Below, piece after piece: positions 35,082 through 44,754 of a DNA stretch of 60,356 nt. The notes beneath the pieces were generated by a model. That model worked only from the letters and a program-made list of their open reading frames with translations. It made no database searches and was not told the DNA's origin. The stretch covers positions 1-60,356 of the forward strand of contig JAQWOR010000027.1 of assembly GCA_029245785.1 (NCBI GenBank). The letters are read 5' to 3'. Origin of the DNA: Polaribacter sp. Lineage in GTDB: Bacteria; Bacteroidota; Bacteroidia; Flavobacteriales; Flavobacteriaceae. Position 1 is the first letter of the stretch, and every line of letters starts with the position of its first letter. A program made the translations under genes and the position numbers.

Positions 35082-36479
35082 TTATTTCAGACCTCCTGTC
35101 ATTTTTGCTGGTTGTACCCATTCGTCGTACTGTTCTGAAGTTACATAACCCAAGCGTACCGCTTCTTCTTTTAAGGTGGTTCCGTTTTGATGTGCTGTAT
35201 TCGCAATTTCAGCAGCTTTGTAGTATCCAATCTTGGTGTTTAATGCAGTTACTAGCATTAAAGAATTATTGACCAATTCTGTGATTCTTTTATGATTTGG
35301 CTCAATTCCAACAGCGCAGTTTATATCAAAAGAAACACAGGCATCGCCAATTAATTGAGCAGATTGCAATAAGTTTGCTGCCATCATTGGTTTAAAAACA
35401 TTCAATTCATAATGTCCTTGTGTGCCTCCAATGGTAATTGCCACATCATTTCCCATTACTTGTGCACATACCATTGTAATAGCTTCTGCTTGTGTAGGGT
35501 TTACTTTTCCTGGCATGATTGAACTTCCTGGCTCATTTGCAGGAATGATCAATTCTCCAATTCCAGAACGTGGGCCAGAAGCCATCATTCTAATGTCATT
35601 GGTAATTTTATTTAAAGCAACAGCCAGTTGTTTTAAAGAACCGTGTGTTTCTACAAAGGCATCATGCGCTGCCAGTGCTTCGAATTTGTTGTCTGCTGTT
35701 ACAAAAGGTAAGCCTGTAAATTCAGCAATGTATTTAGCTACTAAAACATCGTATCCTTTTGGTGTGTTTAAGCCTGTTCCTACAGCGGTTCCTCCAAGAG
35801 CAAGTTGACTTAAATGCGATAAAGAGTTTTTTAAAGCTTTTAACCCGAAGTTTAATTGCGCCACATATCCAGAAAACTCTTGTCCTAATGTAAGGGGAGT
35901 TGCGTCCATTAAATGGGTACGTCCAATTTTTACCACCTCTTTAAAAGCTTCTGATTTTGCTTGTAAAGTATCTCGTAATTGCTCAACTCCTGGAATGGTC
36001 GTTTCAATAATTTTTTTATATGCAGCAATGTGCATTCCTGTTGGAAATGTGTCGTTAGATGATTGTGATTTGTTTACATCGTCATTAGGTTGGATCGTTT
36101 TTTCGCCTTCGCCAATAACATTTCCTACAATTTCATGCGCTCTGTTGGCAATTACTTCATTACAATTCATATTAGACTGTGTTCCAGAACCTGTTTGCCA
36201 TATTACCAACGGAAATTGATCATCGTGTTTGCCTGCTAAGATTTCTTCACAAACAGTGGCAATTAAGTCTCTTTTTTCAGTAGATAAAACACCTAGCTCG
36301 CAATTTGCATAAGCAGCAGCTTTTTTTAAATAAGCAAACCCATAAACTATTTCTAGAGGCATAGAGGCAGTAGCTCCAATTTTAAAATTATTACGAGAAC
36401 GTTCTGTTTGTGCTCCCCAGTACTTGTCAGCTGGGACCTCTACTTGTCCCATAGTGTCTTTTTCTATTCTGTATTTCAT
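35082..36479 (-). CDS. fumC: Class II fumarate hydratase
   Basis: Interconverts fumarate and malate in the citric acid cycle. I start at ATG 36479 (465 residues, [22 protein letters not shown]), which matches the family; an ATG at 36506 would add nine unrelated residues. Signature [15 protein letters not shown] is present, together with '[19 protein letters not shown]', '[16 protein letters not shown]' and '[17 protein letters not shown]', which build the three-chain active site. The deaminase gene follows 34 bases downstream. The leader (about 150 bases) contains a 19-base palindrome. Confidence 0.96.
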   Translation of the reverse strand: MKYRIEKDTMGQVEVPADKYWGAQTERSRNNFKIGATASMPLEIVYGFAYLKKAAAYANCELGVLSTEKRDLIATVCEEILAGKHDDQFPLVIWQTGSGTQSNMNCNEVIANRAHEIVGNVIGEGEKTIQPNDDVNKSQSSNDTFPTGMHIAAYKKIIETTIPGVEQLRDTLQAKSEAFKEVVKIGRTHLMDATPLTLGQEFSGYVAQLNFGLKALKNSLSHLSQLALGGTAVGTGLNTPKGYDVLVAKYIAEFTGLPFVTADNKFEALAAHDAFVETHGSLKQLAVALNKITNDIRMMASGPRSGIGELIIPANEPGSSIMPGKVNPTQAEAITMVCAQVMGNDVAITIGGTQGHYELNVFKPMMAANLLQSAQLIGDACVSFDINCAVGIEPNHKRITELVNNSLMLVTALNTKIGYYKAAEIANTAHQNGTTLKEEAVRLGYVTSEQYDEWVQPAKMTGGLK

Positions 36480-36576
36480 CTGCTTATGTCTATTGTCTTT
36501 TATCAATCTCTCTTTTTGCCGTACCTATATATCCAAGGTAGAGGCAGGTGTAGCATTCAGATACTTATTTTCTTGT

Positions 36577-36640
36577 GTCGCTAAATTTTAGCGACGAATG
36601 CCTTATCTTACTTAATGCAAGTAAATCAAGTACAAATTTA
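36577..36640 (-). promoter_or_regulatory. fumC promoter element and leader palindrome
   Basis: On the minus strand TAAATTTG (36633-36640) matches TAnnTTTG. About 38 bases downstream lies a 19-base palindrome (36577-36595, GTCGCTAAA T TTTAGCGAC). The rest of the 36480-36765 gap holds weak repeat-like sequence around 36519-36551 and no gene. Confidence 0.45.
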
Positions 36641-36729
36641 CTAAAAGTATAACAATCAGTTGTCAACAAATAATAGAAATACTTGTTTAAAATAATTTTT
36701 AATTATAGGTATAAATAAAAAATATGTAC

Positions 36730-36737
36730 TATTTTTG
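36730..36737 (+). promoter_or_regulatory. -7 element of the small membrane protein gene
   Basis: TATTTTTG matches TAnnTTTG. It lies inside a longer open frame from ATG 36724, which argues for the downstream ATG at 36766. Confidence 0.5.
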
Positions 36738-36765
36738 TGCTAATATTAATTTTATCAAAGTACCC

Positions 36766-36939
36766 ATGTTAGACTTTTCAGAATTTTCAGGATTTTTATT
36801 GTTCATGTTTGTTTTTACAACAGGTTTCTGGTTGTTGATTTTCTTATTAACATTTGTGGTTCCTTATTGGATTGGCGGTACGATTTGGGAAAATTATAAA
36901 TTAAAGAAAGAAGCAAAAAAAGCTGCTAAAAACGCGTAG
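36766..36939 (+). CDS. Small single-helix membrane protein
   Basis: A 57-residue protein (MLDFSEFSGFLLFMFVFTTG...) with a long hydrophobic region at about 8-40 and a Lys/Ala-rich cytoplasmic tail (KLKKEAKKAAKNA). No family is recognised. The ATG at 36766 is chosen because a promoter element lies at 36730-36737. A strong terminator follows, so it is a one-gene unit and likely real. Confidence 0.65.
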   Translation: MLDFSEFSGFLLFMFVFTTGFWLLIFLLTFVVPYWIGGTIWENYKLKKEAKKAAKNA

Positions 36940-36960
36940 TTTTTACAATATATAAATTAA

Positions 36961-36994
36961 AAAAGCTCCGAAGATACTTCTTCGGAGCTTTTTG
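36961..36994. terminator. Terminator between the small membrane protein and the beta-barrel gene
   Basis: AAAAGCTCCGAAGA and TCTTCGGAGCTTTTT pair perfectly around TACT. Confidence 0.9.
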
Positions 36995-37016
36995 TTGTTG
37001 TAAACAGTAGATGATA

Positions 37017-39428
37017 TTAGCCACTAAATTCTCCACCTCCACTAAATTCTTGATTATTATTACGTCTAGGTTGTCTTTGGTTTTTCTTTTGATTGAATCG
37101 ATAGGTAAAACTTAATGATACTTGACGCTGTCTCCATTGAAATTCTCCATAGGTTTCTGAATTGGTTGTGTAATTAGTTCCTTGTCTTTTTCTAGAATTA
37201 AACACATCGCTAATATTTAAAACCATGGTTCCGTTGTCTTTAAAAAGGTCTTTGCTAAAAGCAATGTTTGCACTAAAAATCCCATCACGTTTGCTTTGAG
37301 CATTTTCTTGTGGCCCTCTATACATAAATCTGGTTTGCCATTGTATTTTAGCAGGAAGCATTACTCTTGCACTAAACCTTGTAAACCAAGAAGTGTTTTT
37401 GTTGTCAAAACTTTGTCCATTAAACTCACCTCTTGTATCAAAACCATAAAAATTAAAACTACCAGAGATGTTTATTTTTTTGTTAGGTCTTATATTGGTT
37501 GTAAACTCAAAACCATAGCGGTCTTCAGACGATAGATTAATTGGCGATCTAACCAGTACAGGGATTCCGTTAATAAAATCACCCCTTTCTTGTGTTACAA
37601 ATTGCATAACATCTGTAGAATGCTTGTAATATACAGAAGAATTGAAGGTGGTTTTTGACCATTTTTTCAAATAGCCAAAATCAAAAGAGTTTGTGTAGGT
37701 GGGATCTAAATCAACATTTCCTTTAAAGATATTTGTTTCTGAAGTTCTTGACTCAAAAGGGTTTAGAAACCAAGAGTGAGGCCTTCTTAACCGTTTGCTA
37801 TATCCTAACGTAATATTTTCATCGTCAGATAGCTCGTAACCAATATTTACAGTAGGGAAGAACTTGGTGTAATTTTTGTCAAAGTTTTCTTGGGTAGTTA
37901 AGAGGTTTATTTTGATATCTGCATTCTCCGCTCTTAATCCTAATAAGTAAGATAGCTTTTCATATTTCTTTCCGTATTGCCCATAAACAGCATGAATATT
38001 TTGCTCAAAATCTAAGTTGTTAGAAGGGTCAAATAATGGGTCTATAAGTGGATTGTTGACTTTATAATCAGAGATTTTACTTTCAAAGTCGCTTTTAAAC
38101 CCTAATTCTAATTGAGATTCTTTTCCAAACGGATATACATAATCGAGTTGTACTAGTTTTCTAGTAGAACTTTGTGTTGTTCTATTGTCTTCTACAAACA
38201 CATTGTTTTGAAAAATATCTCCAAGTTCGTCTTGATCACTTGTGCTGTACTGTAAATCAATGGTTAATTTATGTCCAGTGTCATTTAATTTAGAGGTGTA
38301 ATTTAAAGAGTATTGTAGCGTATTAGAATCTTCATTTTCATCCTCTGTTCTATAGCGATTATCAAGTAAAAGACGGGTAGCATCAAAAATAGTTACATCA
38401 TTGGTTGCGTTGTTTTCTCCTGTAGATTGTCGATAAATGATATTTCCAAGAAGTGAGCTGTTGTCAGTTAAGTAATATTCTATTCCAAAGCTTGTGTTGA
38501 GTCCTTTTCTGATTCTTTCGTACTTTCTTCTTTCTGTTAAAAAACCTGTAATTGTTCTTGAGTCATCAAAGTAAGTTACGTCATTTGACGAGTTTCCTGG
38601 ACCATTTCTGTAGCTGTAGCCACTGTTGGTAAAGATATTGTATTTCTTAGACCTATAATTAAGAATCGTTGATATTTTATGCTGACTAGGGTCTCCCAAG
38701 CTAGTATTGATAGATCCGTTAAACCCAGTAACCTTTCCTTTGCGAAGAATGATGTTGATAATTCCAGCAGTCCCTTCAGCGTCATAGCGTGCAGATGGTG
38801 ATGTAATGACTTCTACTTTTGCAATTGCATCGGCTGGTAACTGACGCAATGCACTTGTGCCATCAAAACCTACCAAAGCAGAAGGTTTACCGTCAATTAA
38901 AATTCGAACATTTTCATTTCCTCTTAAGCTTACAGCTCCTTCAACATCAACGCTAACAGAAGGAACATTGTCTAACACATCAGCAACATTTCCGCCTTTT
39001 ACTGTCATATCTTTTCCAACATTGTATATTTTTTTATCCAAACGGATGTCTACGGTAGATTTTTCAGGAACAATATTAACCTCGTCAAGCATTGCTGCGC
39101 TTTCAGTAAGTTTAAAAACACCTAGATTTTCATTTTTTGTAATGGACTTATTCTTGATGTATATGGTTTTAAAAGAAATAAACTCAATACTGATATCATA
39201 AATTCCTTTCGCAACTTTTATATTGAATAGCCCTTTGGTATTTGTAATACCTCCGCTAATTTTTTTGTTTTTTAAATTGTTAAAAACTATGGTGGCGTAC
39301 TCTAATGAGGTTTCAGAATTTGAGTCAATGACATGACCCGTTATTGAAACGGTTGCCGGTTTAGGGCGCTGTGCAATTATTGATGCAATGCTAAACAAGC
39401 ATACAACAAAAAGAATTCTTTTTTTCAT
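37017..39428 (-). CDS. Outer-membrane beta-barrel protein, TonB-receptor-like
   Basis: An 803-residue outer-membrane protein. A signal peptide (MKKRILFVVCLFSIASIIAQ) precedes a carboxypeptidase-like regulatory domain (about 27-110, 'ITGHVIDSNSETSLEYATIVF'). A plug-like domain follows (about 130-230, 'GKDMTVKGGNVADVLDNVPSV', 'VRILIDGKPSAL'). The rest is the barrel of the OMP_b-brl_3 type, ending with a Gln/Arg/Asn-rich tail. Such proteins move oligomers or metal complexes, or act in surface assembly. No SusD partner is nearby. A terminator separates it from the gene downstream. Confidence 0.9.
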   Translation of the reverse strand: MKKRILFVVCLFSIASIIAQRPKPATVSITGHVIDSNSETSLEYATIVFNNLKNKKISGGITNTKGLFNIKVAKGIYDISIEFISFKTIYIKNKSITKNENLGVFKLTESAAMLDEVNIVPEKSTVDIRLDKKIYNVGKDMTVKGGNVADVLDNVPSVSVDVEGAVSLRGNENVRILIDGKPSALVGFDGTSALRQLPADAIAKVEVITSPSARYDAEGTAGIINIILRKGKVTGFNGSINTSLGDPSQHKISTILNYRSKKYNIFTNSGYSYRNGPGNSSNDVTYFDDSRTITGFLTERRKYERIRKGLNTSFGIEYYLTDNSSLLGNIIYRQSTGENNATNDVTIFDATRLLLDNRYRTEDENEDSNTLQYSLNYTSKLNDTGHKLTIDLQYSTSDQDELGDIFQNNVFVEDNRTTQSSTRKLVQLDYVYPFGKESQLELGFKSDFESKISDYKVNNPLIDPLFDPSNNLDFEQNIHAVYGQYGKKYEKLSYLLGLRAENADIKINLLTTQENFDKNYTKFFPTVNIGYELSDDENITLGYSKRLRRPHSWFLNPFESRTSETNIFKGNVDLDPTYTNSFDFGYLKKWSKTTFNSSVYYKHSTDVMQFVTQERGDFINGIPVLVRSPINLSSEDRYGFEFTTNIRPNKKINISGSFNFYGFDTRGEFNGQSFDNKNTSWFTRFSARVMLPAKIQWQTRFMYRGPQENAQSKRDGIFSANIAFSKDLFKDNGTMVLNISDVFNSRKRQGTNYTTNSETYGEFQWRQRQVSLSFTYRFNQKKNQRQPRRNNNQEFSGGGEFSG

Positions 39429-39543
39429 TCGTTATTTGGTATAATTTTTTTAGATGAAATTATAAGACAAAGTATAAAGGTGTTCGTTTAATACCTGTTT
39501 GTTAAAGTTGTGTTAAACAAACAAAACTTGTGAAGCAATGTTT

Positions 39544-39885
39544 TTAAAGGATGTTTTTTATGGCTTCTGGAGGTCTTCCAATTACTGCTTTTTTTCCGTT
39601 AACAACGATTGGGCGTTCAATAAGTTTTGGATTTTGAGCCATCGCTTCAATGATTTCGGCATCTGTAAGTTTTTTTTCTTTGAAATTTTCTTTCCAAATG
39701 GCTTCGTTTTTACGTACCAAATCAATGGGGTTTATCTCTAATAATGAAAGAAGTTGTTTTAGCTCATCACGGCTTGGAGTGTTTGTTAAATAGGGTACAA
39801 TTTCAAAGTCTTTTCCAGAGGCTTCTATAATTGCCAGCCCTAAACGCGATTTACTACATCTATTATTGTGGTATATTTTTATCAT
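39544..39885 (-). CDS. ArsC-family reductase
   Basis: A 113-residue thioredoxin-fold protein of the glutaredoxin-dependent ArsC type. Catalytic Cys10 is in HNNRCSKSR, with the Arg residues that bind oxyanion in LVRKNE, IERPIVV and IGRPPEAI. All key residues of plasmid arsenate reductase are present, so arsenate reduction is plausible. No other ars gene is near, and housekeeping paralogs exist. It lies 9 bases downstream of prfB on the same strand. Confidence 0.88.
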   Translation of the reverse strand: MIKIYHNNRCSKSRLGLAIIEASGKDFEIVPYLTNTPSRDELKQLLSLLEINPIDLVRKNEAIWKENFKEKKLTDAEIIEAMAQNPKLIERPIVVNGKKAVIGRPPEAIKNIL

Positions 39886-39894
39886 GTTGTTTTT

Positions 39895-40998
39895 TTACTG
39901 ATTACTGATGTCTTTTTGCCCATTTAACATTAAAAACGCTTTTAAAAATCCATCAATTTCGCCATTCATAACGGCATCTATATTTCCTGTTTCATGAGTG
40001 GTTCTTACGTCTTTTACCAATTTATAAGGATGCATTACATAGTTGCGAATCTGACTTCCCCATTCATTTTTCATTTTTCCAGCTTCAATATCGGCTCTAG
40101 CGGCTTGTCTTTTTTGCAATTCTATTTCGTACAATTGAGATTTTAACATCTGCAATGCGGTTGCTCTGTTGTCATGCTGAGATCTAGAATTAGAGCAAGA
40201 AATTTTAATTCCCGTAGGCTTGTGTGTTAGTTGTACTTTGGTTTCTACTTTATTTACATTTTGTCCGCCAGCGCCACTAGAACGTGCTGTGGTAATTTCA
40301 ATATCCGCTGGATTGATTTCTACTTCAATAGAATCGTCAGCAACAGGATATACATATACAGAGGCAAAAGAGGTGTGTCTTTTAGCATTGCTGTCAAATG
40401 GAGAAATTCGCACCAATCGGTGCACTCCATTTTCTCCTTTCAGCCACCCAAAAGCATAATCACCATCAAATTCTAAGGTCACTGTTTTTATTCCTGCACT
40501 ATCACCAGATTGGTAATTGAGTTCTTTGATTTTGATGTTGTTTTTTTCTCCCCACATCATGTACATTCGCATCAACATTTCTGCCCAGTCACAACTTTCT
40601 GTACCTCCAGCACCTGCTGTAATTTGGACTACAGCGCTTAGGCTATCTCCTTCTTCAGAGAGCATATTTCTAAATTCAATACTTTCTAAAAAAGCAACGG
40701 TTTTACTATGTTGTTCTTGTACTTCGTTTTCTGAAACCTCACCTTCTTTATAGAAATCAACGAGAACATTTAAGTCTTCATGTAAAGAAATGATGCTATT
40801 ATAGTCGTTTACCCACTTCTTTTTAAATCGTAAATTCCTCATAAAAACTTCAGCTTCTTTCGGATTGTTCCAAAAATCTGGATCTACAGTTTTTTCTTCT
40901 TCATTGCTTATTTCAATAAGCTTTCGGTCAATTTCTAGGTACGTTTTTAACTTGCGTATGCGGTTAGAAATATCTTTAAGCTGTTCTTGTGTTATCAT
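39895..40998 (-). CDS. prfB: Peptide chain release factor 2
   Basis: A 367-residue RF2 that terminates translation at UGA and UAA. The tripeptide anticodon SPF is at 199-201 and the catalytic GGQ at 244-246 ([15 protein letters not shown]). The gene reads through in one frame: near codons 21-24, where many prfB genes have a UGA and a +1 shift site, the sequence encodes LEID with no stop. Autoregulation by frameshift is therefore absent. The ArsC-like gene follows after 9 bases. Confidence 0.96.
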   Translation of the reverse strand: MITQEQLKDISNRIRKLKTYLEIDRKLIEISNEEEKTVDPDFWNNPKEAEVFMRNLRFKKKWVNDYNSIISLHEDLNVLVDFYKEGEVSENEVQEQHSKTVAFLESIEFRNMLSEEGDSLSAVVQITAGAGGTESCDWAEMLMRMYMMWGEKNNIKIKELNYQSGDSAGIKTVTLEFDGDYAFGWLKGENGVHRLVRISPFDSNAKRHTSFASVYVYPVADDSIEVEINPADIEITTARSSGAGGQNVNKVETKVQLTHKPTGIKISCSNSRSQHDNRATALQMLKSQLYEIELQKRQAARADIEAGKMKNEWGSQIRNYVMHPYKLVKDVRTTHETGNIDAVMNGEIDGFLKAFLMLNGQKDISNQ

Positions 40999-41097
40999 AA
41001 TCGTTACAAAAATAAATTAAAAAATGACATTTAATATTTTTATCAGACGAAATTGTCATTACTGGTTGTGCGTTCTAATTTATTTGTGCTATCGGAA

Positions 41098-41246
41098 TGT
41101 CAGTTCGAGTGATTTTCGTTCCGATAATTATCGGAAGAAAATTGTATCGAGAACTATTTTAAAAGTTAAAAATTTGATTCTCGATACTAATTTTACTCAT
41201 TCTTATTCATAAAATTCACTCGGTCCTACCTGCGGCAGACAGGTTG
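41098..41246. repeat. Nested inverted repeat in the prfB/metalloprotease gap
   Basis: The 318-base gap 40999-41316 holds no gene. It contains paired arms CGAGTGATTTT (41106) with AAAATTCACTCG (ending 41222), and GTATCGAGAA (41144) with TTCTCGATAC (ending 41187). Inside is an 18-base perfect palindrome, TTCCGATAATTATCGGAA (41119-41136). A CTGCGGCAGACAGG unit follows at 41230. This looks like a composite of dispersed flavobacterial palindromes. Confidence 0.7.
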
Positions 41247-41316
41247 ACAAATTTTATTTAAAATACATAACGGGTTGTCATTCATATTTTATAGTTTTAT
41301 AAAAAATATTTTTACC

Positions 41317-43713
41317 ATGAGAAAATTGACCATTCTATTTTTGTTTTTAGCAGTTCAAACCTGTTTTTCACAATTTTTTAAAGACAACAAAAATGTAACC
41401 AAGCACAAAGGGTACATTTCTTTTTATTATGATGCGAGTACAGACAAAGTGTATTTGGAGATTAAAAAATTAAATACTGAGTTTTTGTATGTTAAAGCGC
41501 TATCAGAAGGTTTAGGTTCAAATGATATAGGTTTAGATAGAGGACAACTAGGAGGAGGTGCTGTTGTTGTTTTTAAAAAGGCAGGAAATAAAATTTTGTT
41601 GCTTCAGCCAAATCAAAAATATAGAGCATTGACAGACAATATAGAAGAACAAAAATCTATAGAGGAAGCTTTTGGAAAATCGGTATTGCATGGTTTTGTG
41701 ATTAAAGAAGAAAAAAACAATGTGTATTTGGTAGATGCTACTTCATTTTTTATGAGAGATGCCCACGGTGTTTCAGGAACTCTGGCTCGGAAAAAAGAAG
41801 GAAGTTATCGTTTAGATAAAACCAGAAGCGCTTTTAATATGGAACGTACAAAGGCGTTTTCTAAAAATGTTGAATTTGATGTATTGCTAACCTTTAAAGG
41901 AAAACCAAAAGGACGTAATTTATGGACTGTTGTTCCAGATGCAACCTCTATTACGGTATCTCAGCATCATTCTTTTGTTGAATTGCCAGACAACAACTAC
42001 AAAACAAGAGTGTATGATCCACGATCAGGCTCTTACCAAATGTCATATTTAGATTATGCAACACCAGTAAATCAATCTATAAAAAAGAGATTTATATACC
42101 GACATCGATTGGAGAAAAAACATCCAAGTGCCGCAATTAGTGAAGCTGTAGAACCTATTGTTTACTATCTAGATAGAGGAACTCCAGAGCCTGTAAGAAG
42201 TGCTTTGCTAGAAGGTGCAAGCTGGTGGAATCAAGCATTTGAATCTATAGGTTATAAAGATGCTTTTCAGGTTAAAATGTTGCCAGAAGGTGCAGATCCG
42301 CTAGATGTGCGTTATAATATGATACAATGGGTACATCGTTCAACAAGAGGCTGGAGTTACGGGAGTAGTATTTCTGACCCAAGAACAGGAGAAATAATCA
42401 AAGGCCATGTAAGCTTGGGATCGTTAAGAATTCGTCAAGATTTTTTAATTGCTCAGGCTTTGCAAGCTCCATATGCAAACAACAATTCAGAAGATGCCTT
42501 TGCGTTAGAATTGGCCTTAGCGAGAATACGGCAATTGGGTGCTCATGAAGTTGGACATACCTTAGGTTTCTCTCATAATTTTGCAGCAAGCACTAATAAT
42601 AGAGCTTCTGTGATGGACTATCCGCATCCGCAGTTTTCTTTAAAAAATGGCAATATCGATTTTTCGAATGCCTATGCTGTAGGAATTGGAGTTTGGGACA
42701 AAGTAACGGTGGCGTATTCTTACCAAGATTTTGTGAGCCATGAAAAAGAAGGGTTGCAAACTATTTTAAAGAATGCTTTTGAAGGAGGACTTCGATATCT
42801 TTCTGACCAAGATGCTAGGTCAAAAGGAAGCGCACATATCTACGCGCATTTATGGGACAATGGAGCAAACGTTTCTGATGAATTAGAGCATCTATTGGCA
42901 ATTCGTAAAAAAGCAATTGATAATTTTTCAATCAATAATATCAAATTTACAGAGCCTTACTCCGTTTTAGAAGATGTTTTTGTGCCGCTTTATTTTTTAC
43001 ATCGTTATCAAACAGAAGCTGTTTCTAAAATTATTGGAGGCTTAGATTATAATTATGTGGTAAAAGGTGGGGCAGGAGATCAGACTATTGTTAAGCGAGT
43101 TTCTGGAGATGAAGAACGCAAAGCATTACAGGTTTTGTTAAAAACAATTGAGGTACCAGTTATTGCAATTCCAAGGTCAAAATTATTGTTATTTCCGCCA
43201 AGAGCAATGGGTTATGGAAGGTCAAGAGAGTCTTTTAAGAGTAAAGTTGGTGTTGAGTTTGATCCTTTTGGAGCTGTAGAAACTGCTGCTGAAATGACCT
43301 TAGAGTTGCTTTTTCATCCACAGAGAGCCTCAAGATTGGTGTTGCATAAAAGTTTAGATGCATCGCAACTAGGCTTGTCAGCATTGATTGATGAAGTGCT
43401 TAAAAATACCTTTCAAAAATCACATAGAGACACGTATTATCAAGAGCTACAAAATGTTGTAAACAACCAAGTGTTGAATCAACTTTTTTACTTGGCTGCT
43501 AATAAAAACAGCTATAAACAGGTAACGGCAATTGTTGTTAATAAACTAGATGAATTACAAGGTTGGTTGCGAAAAAGAAAATCAAAAGGCGCACAAAAAA
43601 TGTACGATAGAGCTCTTGTCAAAAGCATCGATACCTTTAAAAAAGCACCTTCAAAATATCAAAAAGTAATGGCGCCAAAAATTCCAGATGGTTCGCCTAT
43701 TGGAATGAATTAA
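41317..43713 (+). CDS. Secreted zinc metalloprotease (DUF5117/DUF4953 type)
   Basis: A 798-residue protein starting at ATG 41317, where a signal peptide begins (MRKLTILFLFLAVQTCFSQ); an upstream ATG at 41275 adds 14 unlikely residues. The extended zinc motif HEVGHTLGFSH gives His410, Glu411, His414 and His420, as in metzincins, followed by the Met turn region 'ASVMDYPHP'. The flanking architecture resembles the DUF5117-DUF4953 proteins common in Bacteroidota. Substrate unknown; it probably acts in the periplasm or outside the cell. Confidence 0.9.
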   Translation: MRKLTILFLFLAVQTCFSQFFKDNKNVTKHKGYISFYYDASTDKVYLEIKKLNTEFLYVKALSEGLGSNDIGLDRGQLGGGAVVVFKKAGNKILLLQPNQKYRALTDNIEEQKSIEEAFGKSVLHGFVIKEEKNNVYLVDATSFFMRDAHGVSGTLARKKEGSYRLDKTRSAFNMERTKAFSKNVEFDVLLTFKGKPKGRNLWTVVPDATSITVSQHHSFVELPDNNYKTRVYDPRSGSYQMSYLDYATPVNQSIKKRFIYRHRLEKKHPSAAISEAVEPIVYYLDRGTPEPVRSALLEGASWWNQAFESIGYKDAFQVKMLPEGADPLDVRYNMIQWVHRSTRGWSYGSSISDPRTGEIIKGHVSLGSLRIRQDFLIAQALQAPYANNNSEDAFALELALARIRQLGAHEVGHTLGFSHNFAASTNNRASVMDYPHPQFSLKNGNIDFSNAYAVGIGVWDKVTVAYSYQDFVSHEKEGLQTILKNAFEGGLRYLSDQDARSKGSAHIYAHLWDNGANVSDELEHLLAIRKKAIDNFSINNIKFTEPYSVLEDVFVPLYFLHRYQTEAVSKIIGGLDYNYVVKGGAGDQTIVKRVSGDEERKALQVLLKTIEVPVIAIPRSKLLLFPPRAMGYGRSRESFKSKVGVEFDPFGAVETAAEMTLELLFHPQRASRLVLHKSLDASQLGLSALIDEVLKNTFQKSHRDTYYQELQNVVNNQVLNQLFYLAANKNSYKQVTAIVVNKLDELQGWLRKRKSKGAQKMYDRALVKSIDTFKKAPSKYQKVMAPKIPDGSPIGMN

Positions 43714-43734
43714 TTGAGATCAAACAGAAAACAA

Positions 43735-44754
43735 ATGACGATAAATTTAATAAGTGATACCGTAACAAAGCCAACGCCAAAAATGTTAGCTGCTATGCTA
43801 AAGGCAGAAGTGGGAGACGATGTGTTCAGTGCAGATCCTACGGTGAATGCTCTGCAAGAAAAAGCAGCTCAACTATTTGGAATGGAGGCTGCGTTGTTTT
43901 TTCCTTCAGGAACCATGGCCAATCAAACGGCTATTAAATTACATACCCAACCTGGCGATAAATTATTTTGCGATAAATGGGCACATGTTTTTAATTTTGA
44001 AGGAGGGGGCGCTGCTTTTAATTCTGGTGTTTCTTGCCATTTAATAGACGGAGAAAGAGGGATGTTTACGGCTAATCAACTAGCAGAAGCTGCTTCTGGC
44101 CGTGCAGATATACATGTTCCGTATGCTCGTTTGGTTTGTGTAGAAAACACCACTAATAAAGGAGGGGGAGCTTGTTGGGATTTTGAAGAGTTGAAAAAAA
44201 TAAAGGCTGTATGTATAGAAAATGAGTTGTCCTATCATTTGGATGGAGCTAGATTGTTTAATGCATTGGTGGCGAAAAATGAAACAGCGCAGCAATACGG
44301 AGCACTGTTTGACACTGTTTCTATTTGTTTATCAAAAGGGTTGGGAGCACCAATTGGTTCTATTTTACTAGGTACAAAAGCGCATATTGCAAAAGCATTG
44401 CGAATCAGAAAATTACTTGGTGGTGCAATGCGGCAAGTAGGTTATTTGGCAGCAGCAGGAATATACGCGTTAGACAATCATGTTGAAAGGTTGGCAGAAG
44501 ATCATGCGAAGGCAGCTAAAATAGGAGAGGTGTTGGCATCGTGTTCATACATTAAAAAAGTAGAGCCGATAGAAACGAATATCGTTATTTTTTATGTGAA
44601 TAATACTGTAAATGAAGTAGATTTTATTCAGCAGTTAAAAGAAAAGAATATCTTAATTACTTCTATGGGGAGCGGAAAATTACGCATGGTAACGCATTTA
44701 GATATTACGAATGCCATGCTAGAAAAACTACTCAAAGAATTGCGCTCTTTTTAA
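43735..44754 (+). CDS. ltaE: Low-specificity threonine aldolase
   Basis: A 339-residue PLP enzyme that splits threonine or allo-threonine to glycine and acetaldehyde. It starts at ATG 43735 (MTINLISDTVTKPTPKMLAA); an upstream TTG adds seven unlikely residues. Key elements are 'GDDVFSADPTVNALQEKAA', 'FFPSGTMANQ', the aspartate in LDGARLFNA and the PLP lysine in CLSKGLGAPIGS. It follows the metalloprotease by 21 bases. Its stop overlaps the stop of the converging gene by four bases. Confidence 0.92.
   Translation: MTINLISDTVTKPTPKMLAAMLKAEVGDDVFSADPTVNALQEKAAQLFGMEAALFFPSGTMANQTAIKLHTQPGDKLFCDKWAHVFNFEGGGAAFNSGVSCHLIDGERGMFTANQLAEAASGRADIHVPYARLVCVENTTNKGGGACWDFEELKKIKAVCIENELSYHLDGARLFNALVAKNETAQQYGALFDTVSICLSKGLGAPIGSILLGTKAHIAKALRIRKLLGGAMRQVGYLAAAGIYALDNHVERLAEDHAKAAKIGEVLASCSYIKKVEPIETNIVIFYVNNTVNEVDFIQQLKEKNILITSMGSGKLRMVTHLDITNAMLEKLLKELRSF

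Noticed and set aside
36519..36551. Possible further copy of the GCAGG-type dispersed repeat upstream of fumC
   Set aside because: Only GCCGTACCTA/TAGAGGCAGG fragments match; too weak to call a repeat.
36724..36765. Longer start of the small membrane protein at ATG 36724
   Set aside because: The -7 promoter element lies inside this stretch, so it would not be in the mRNA.
39544..39885. Arsenic resistance operon
   Set aside because: Only an ArsC-family gene is present, downstream of prfB; no arsB, arsR or acr3 gene is nearby.
41024..41212. 62-codon plus-strand frame in the prfB/metalloprotease gap
   Set aside because: It runs through nested palindromes, has no family features and no promoter.
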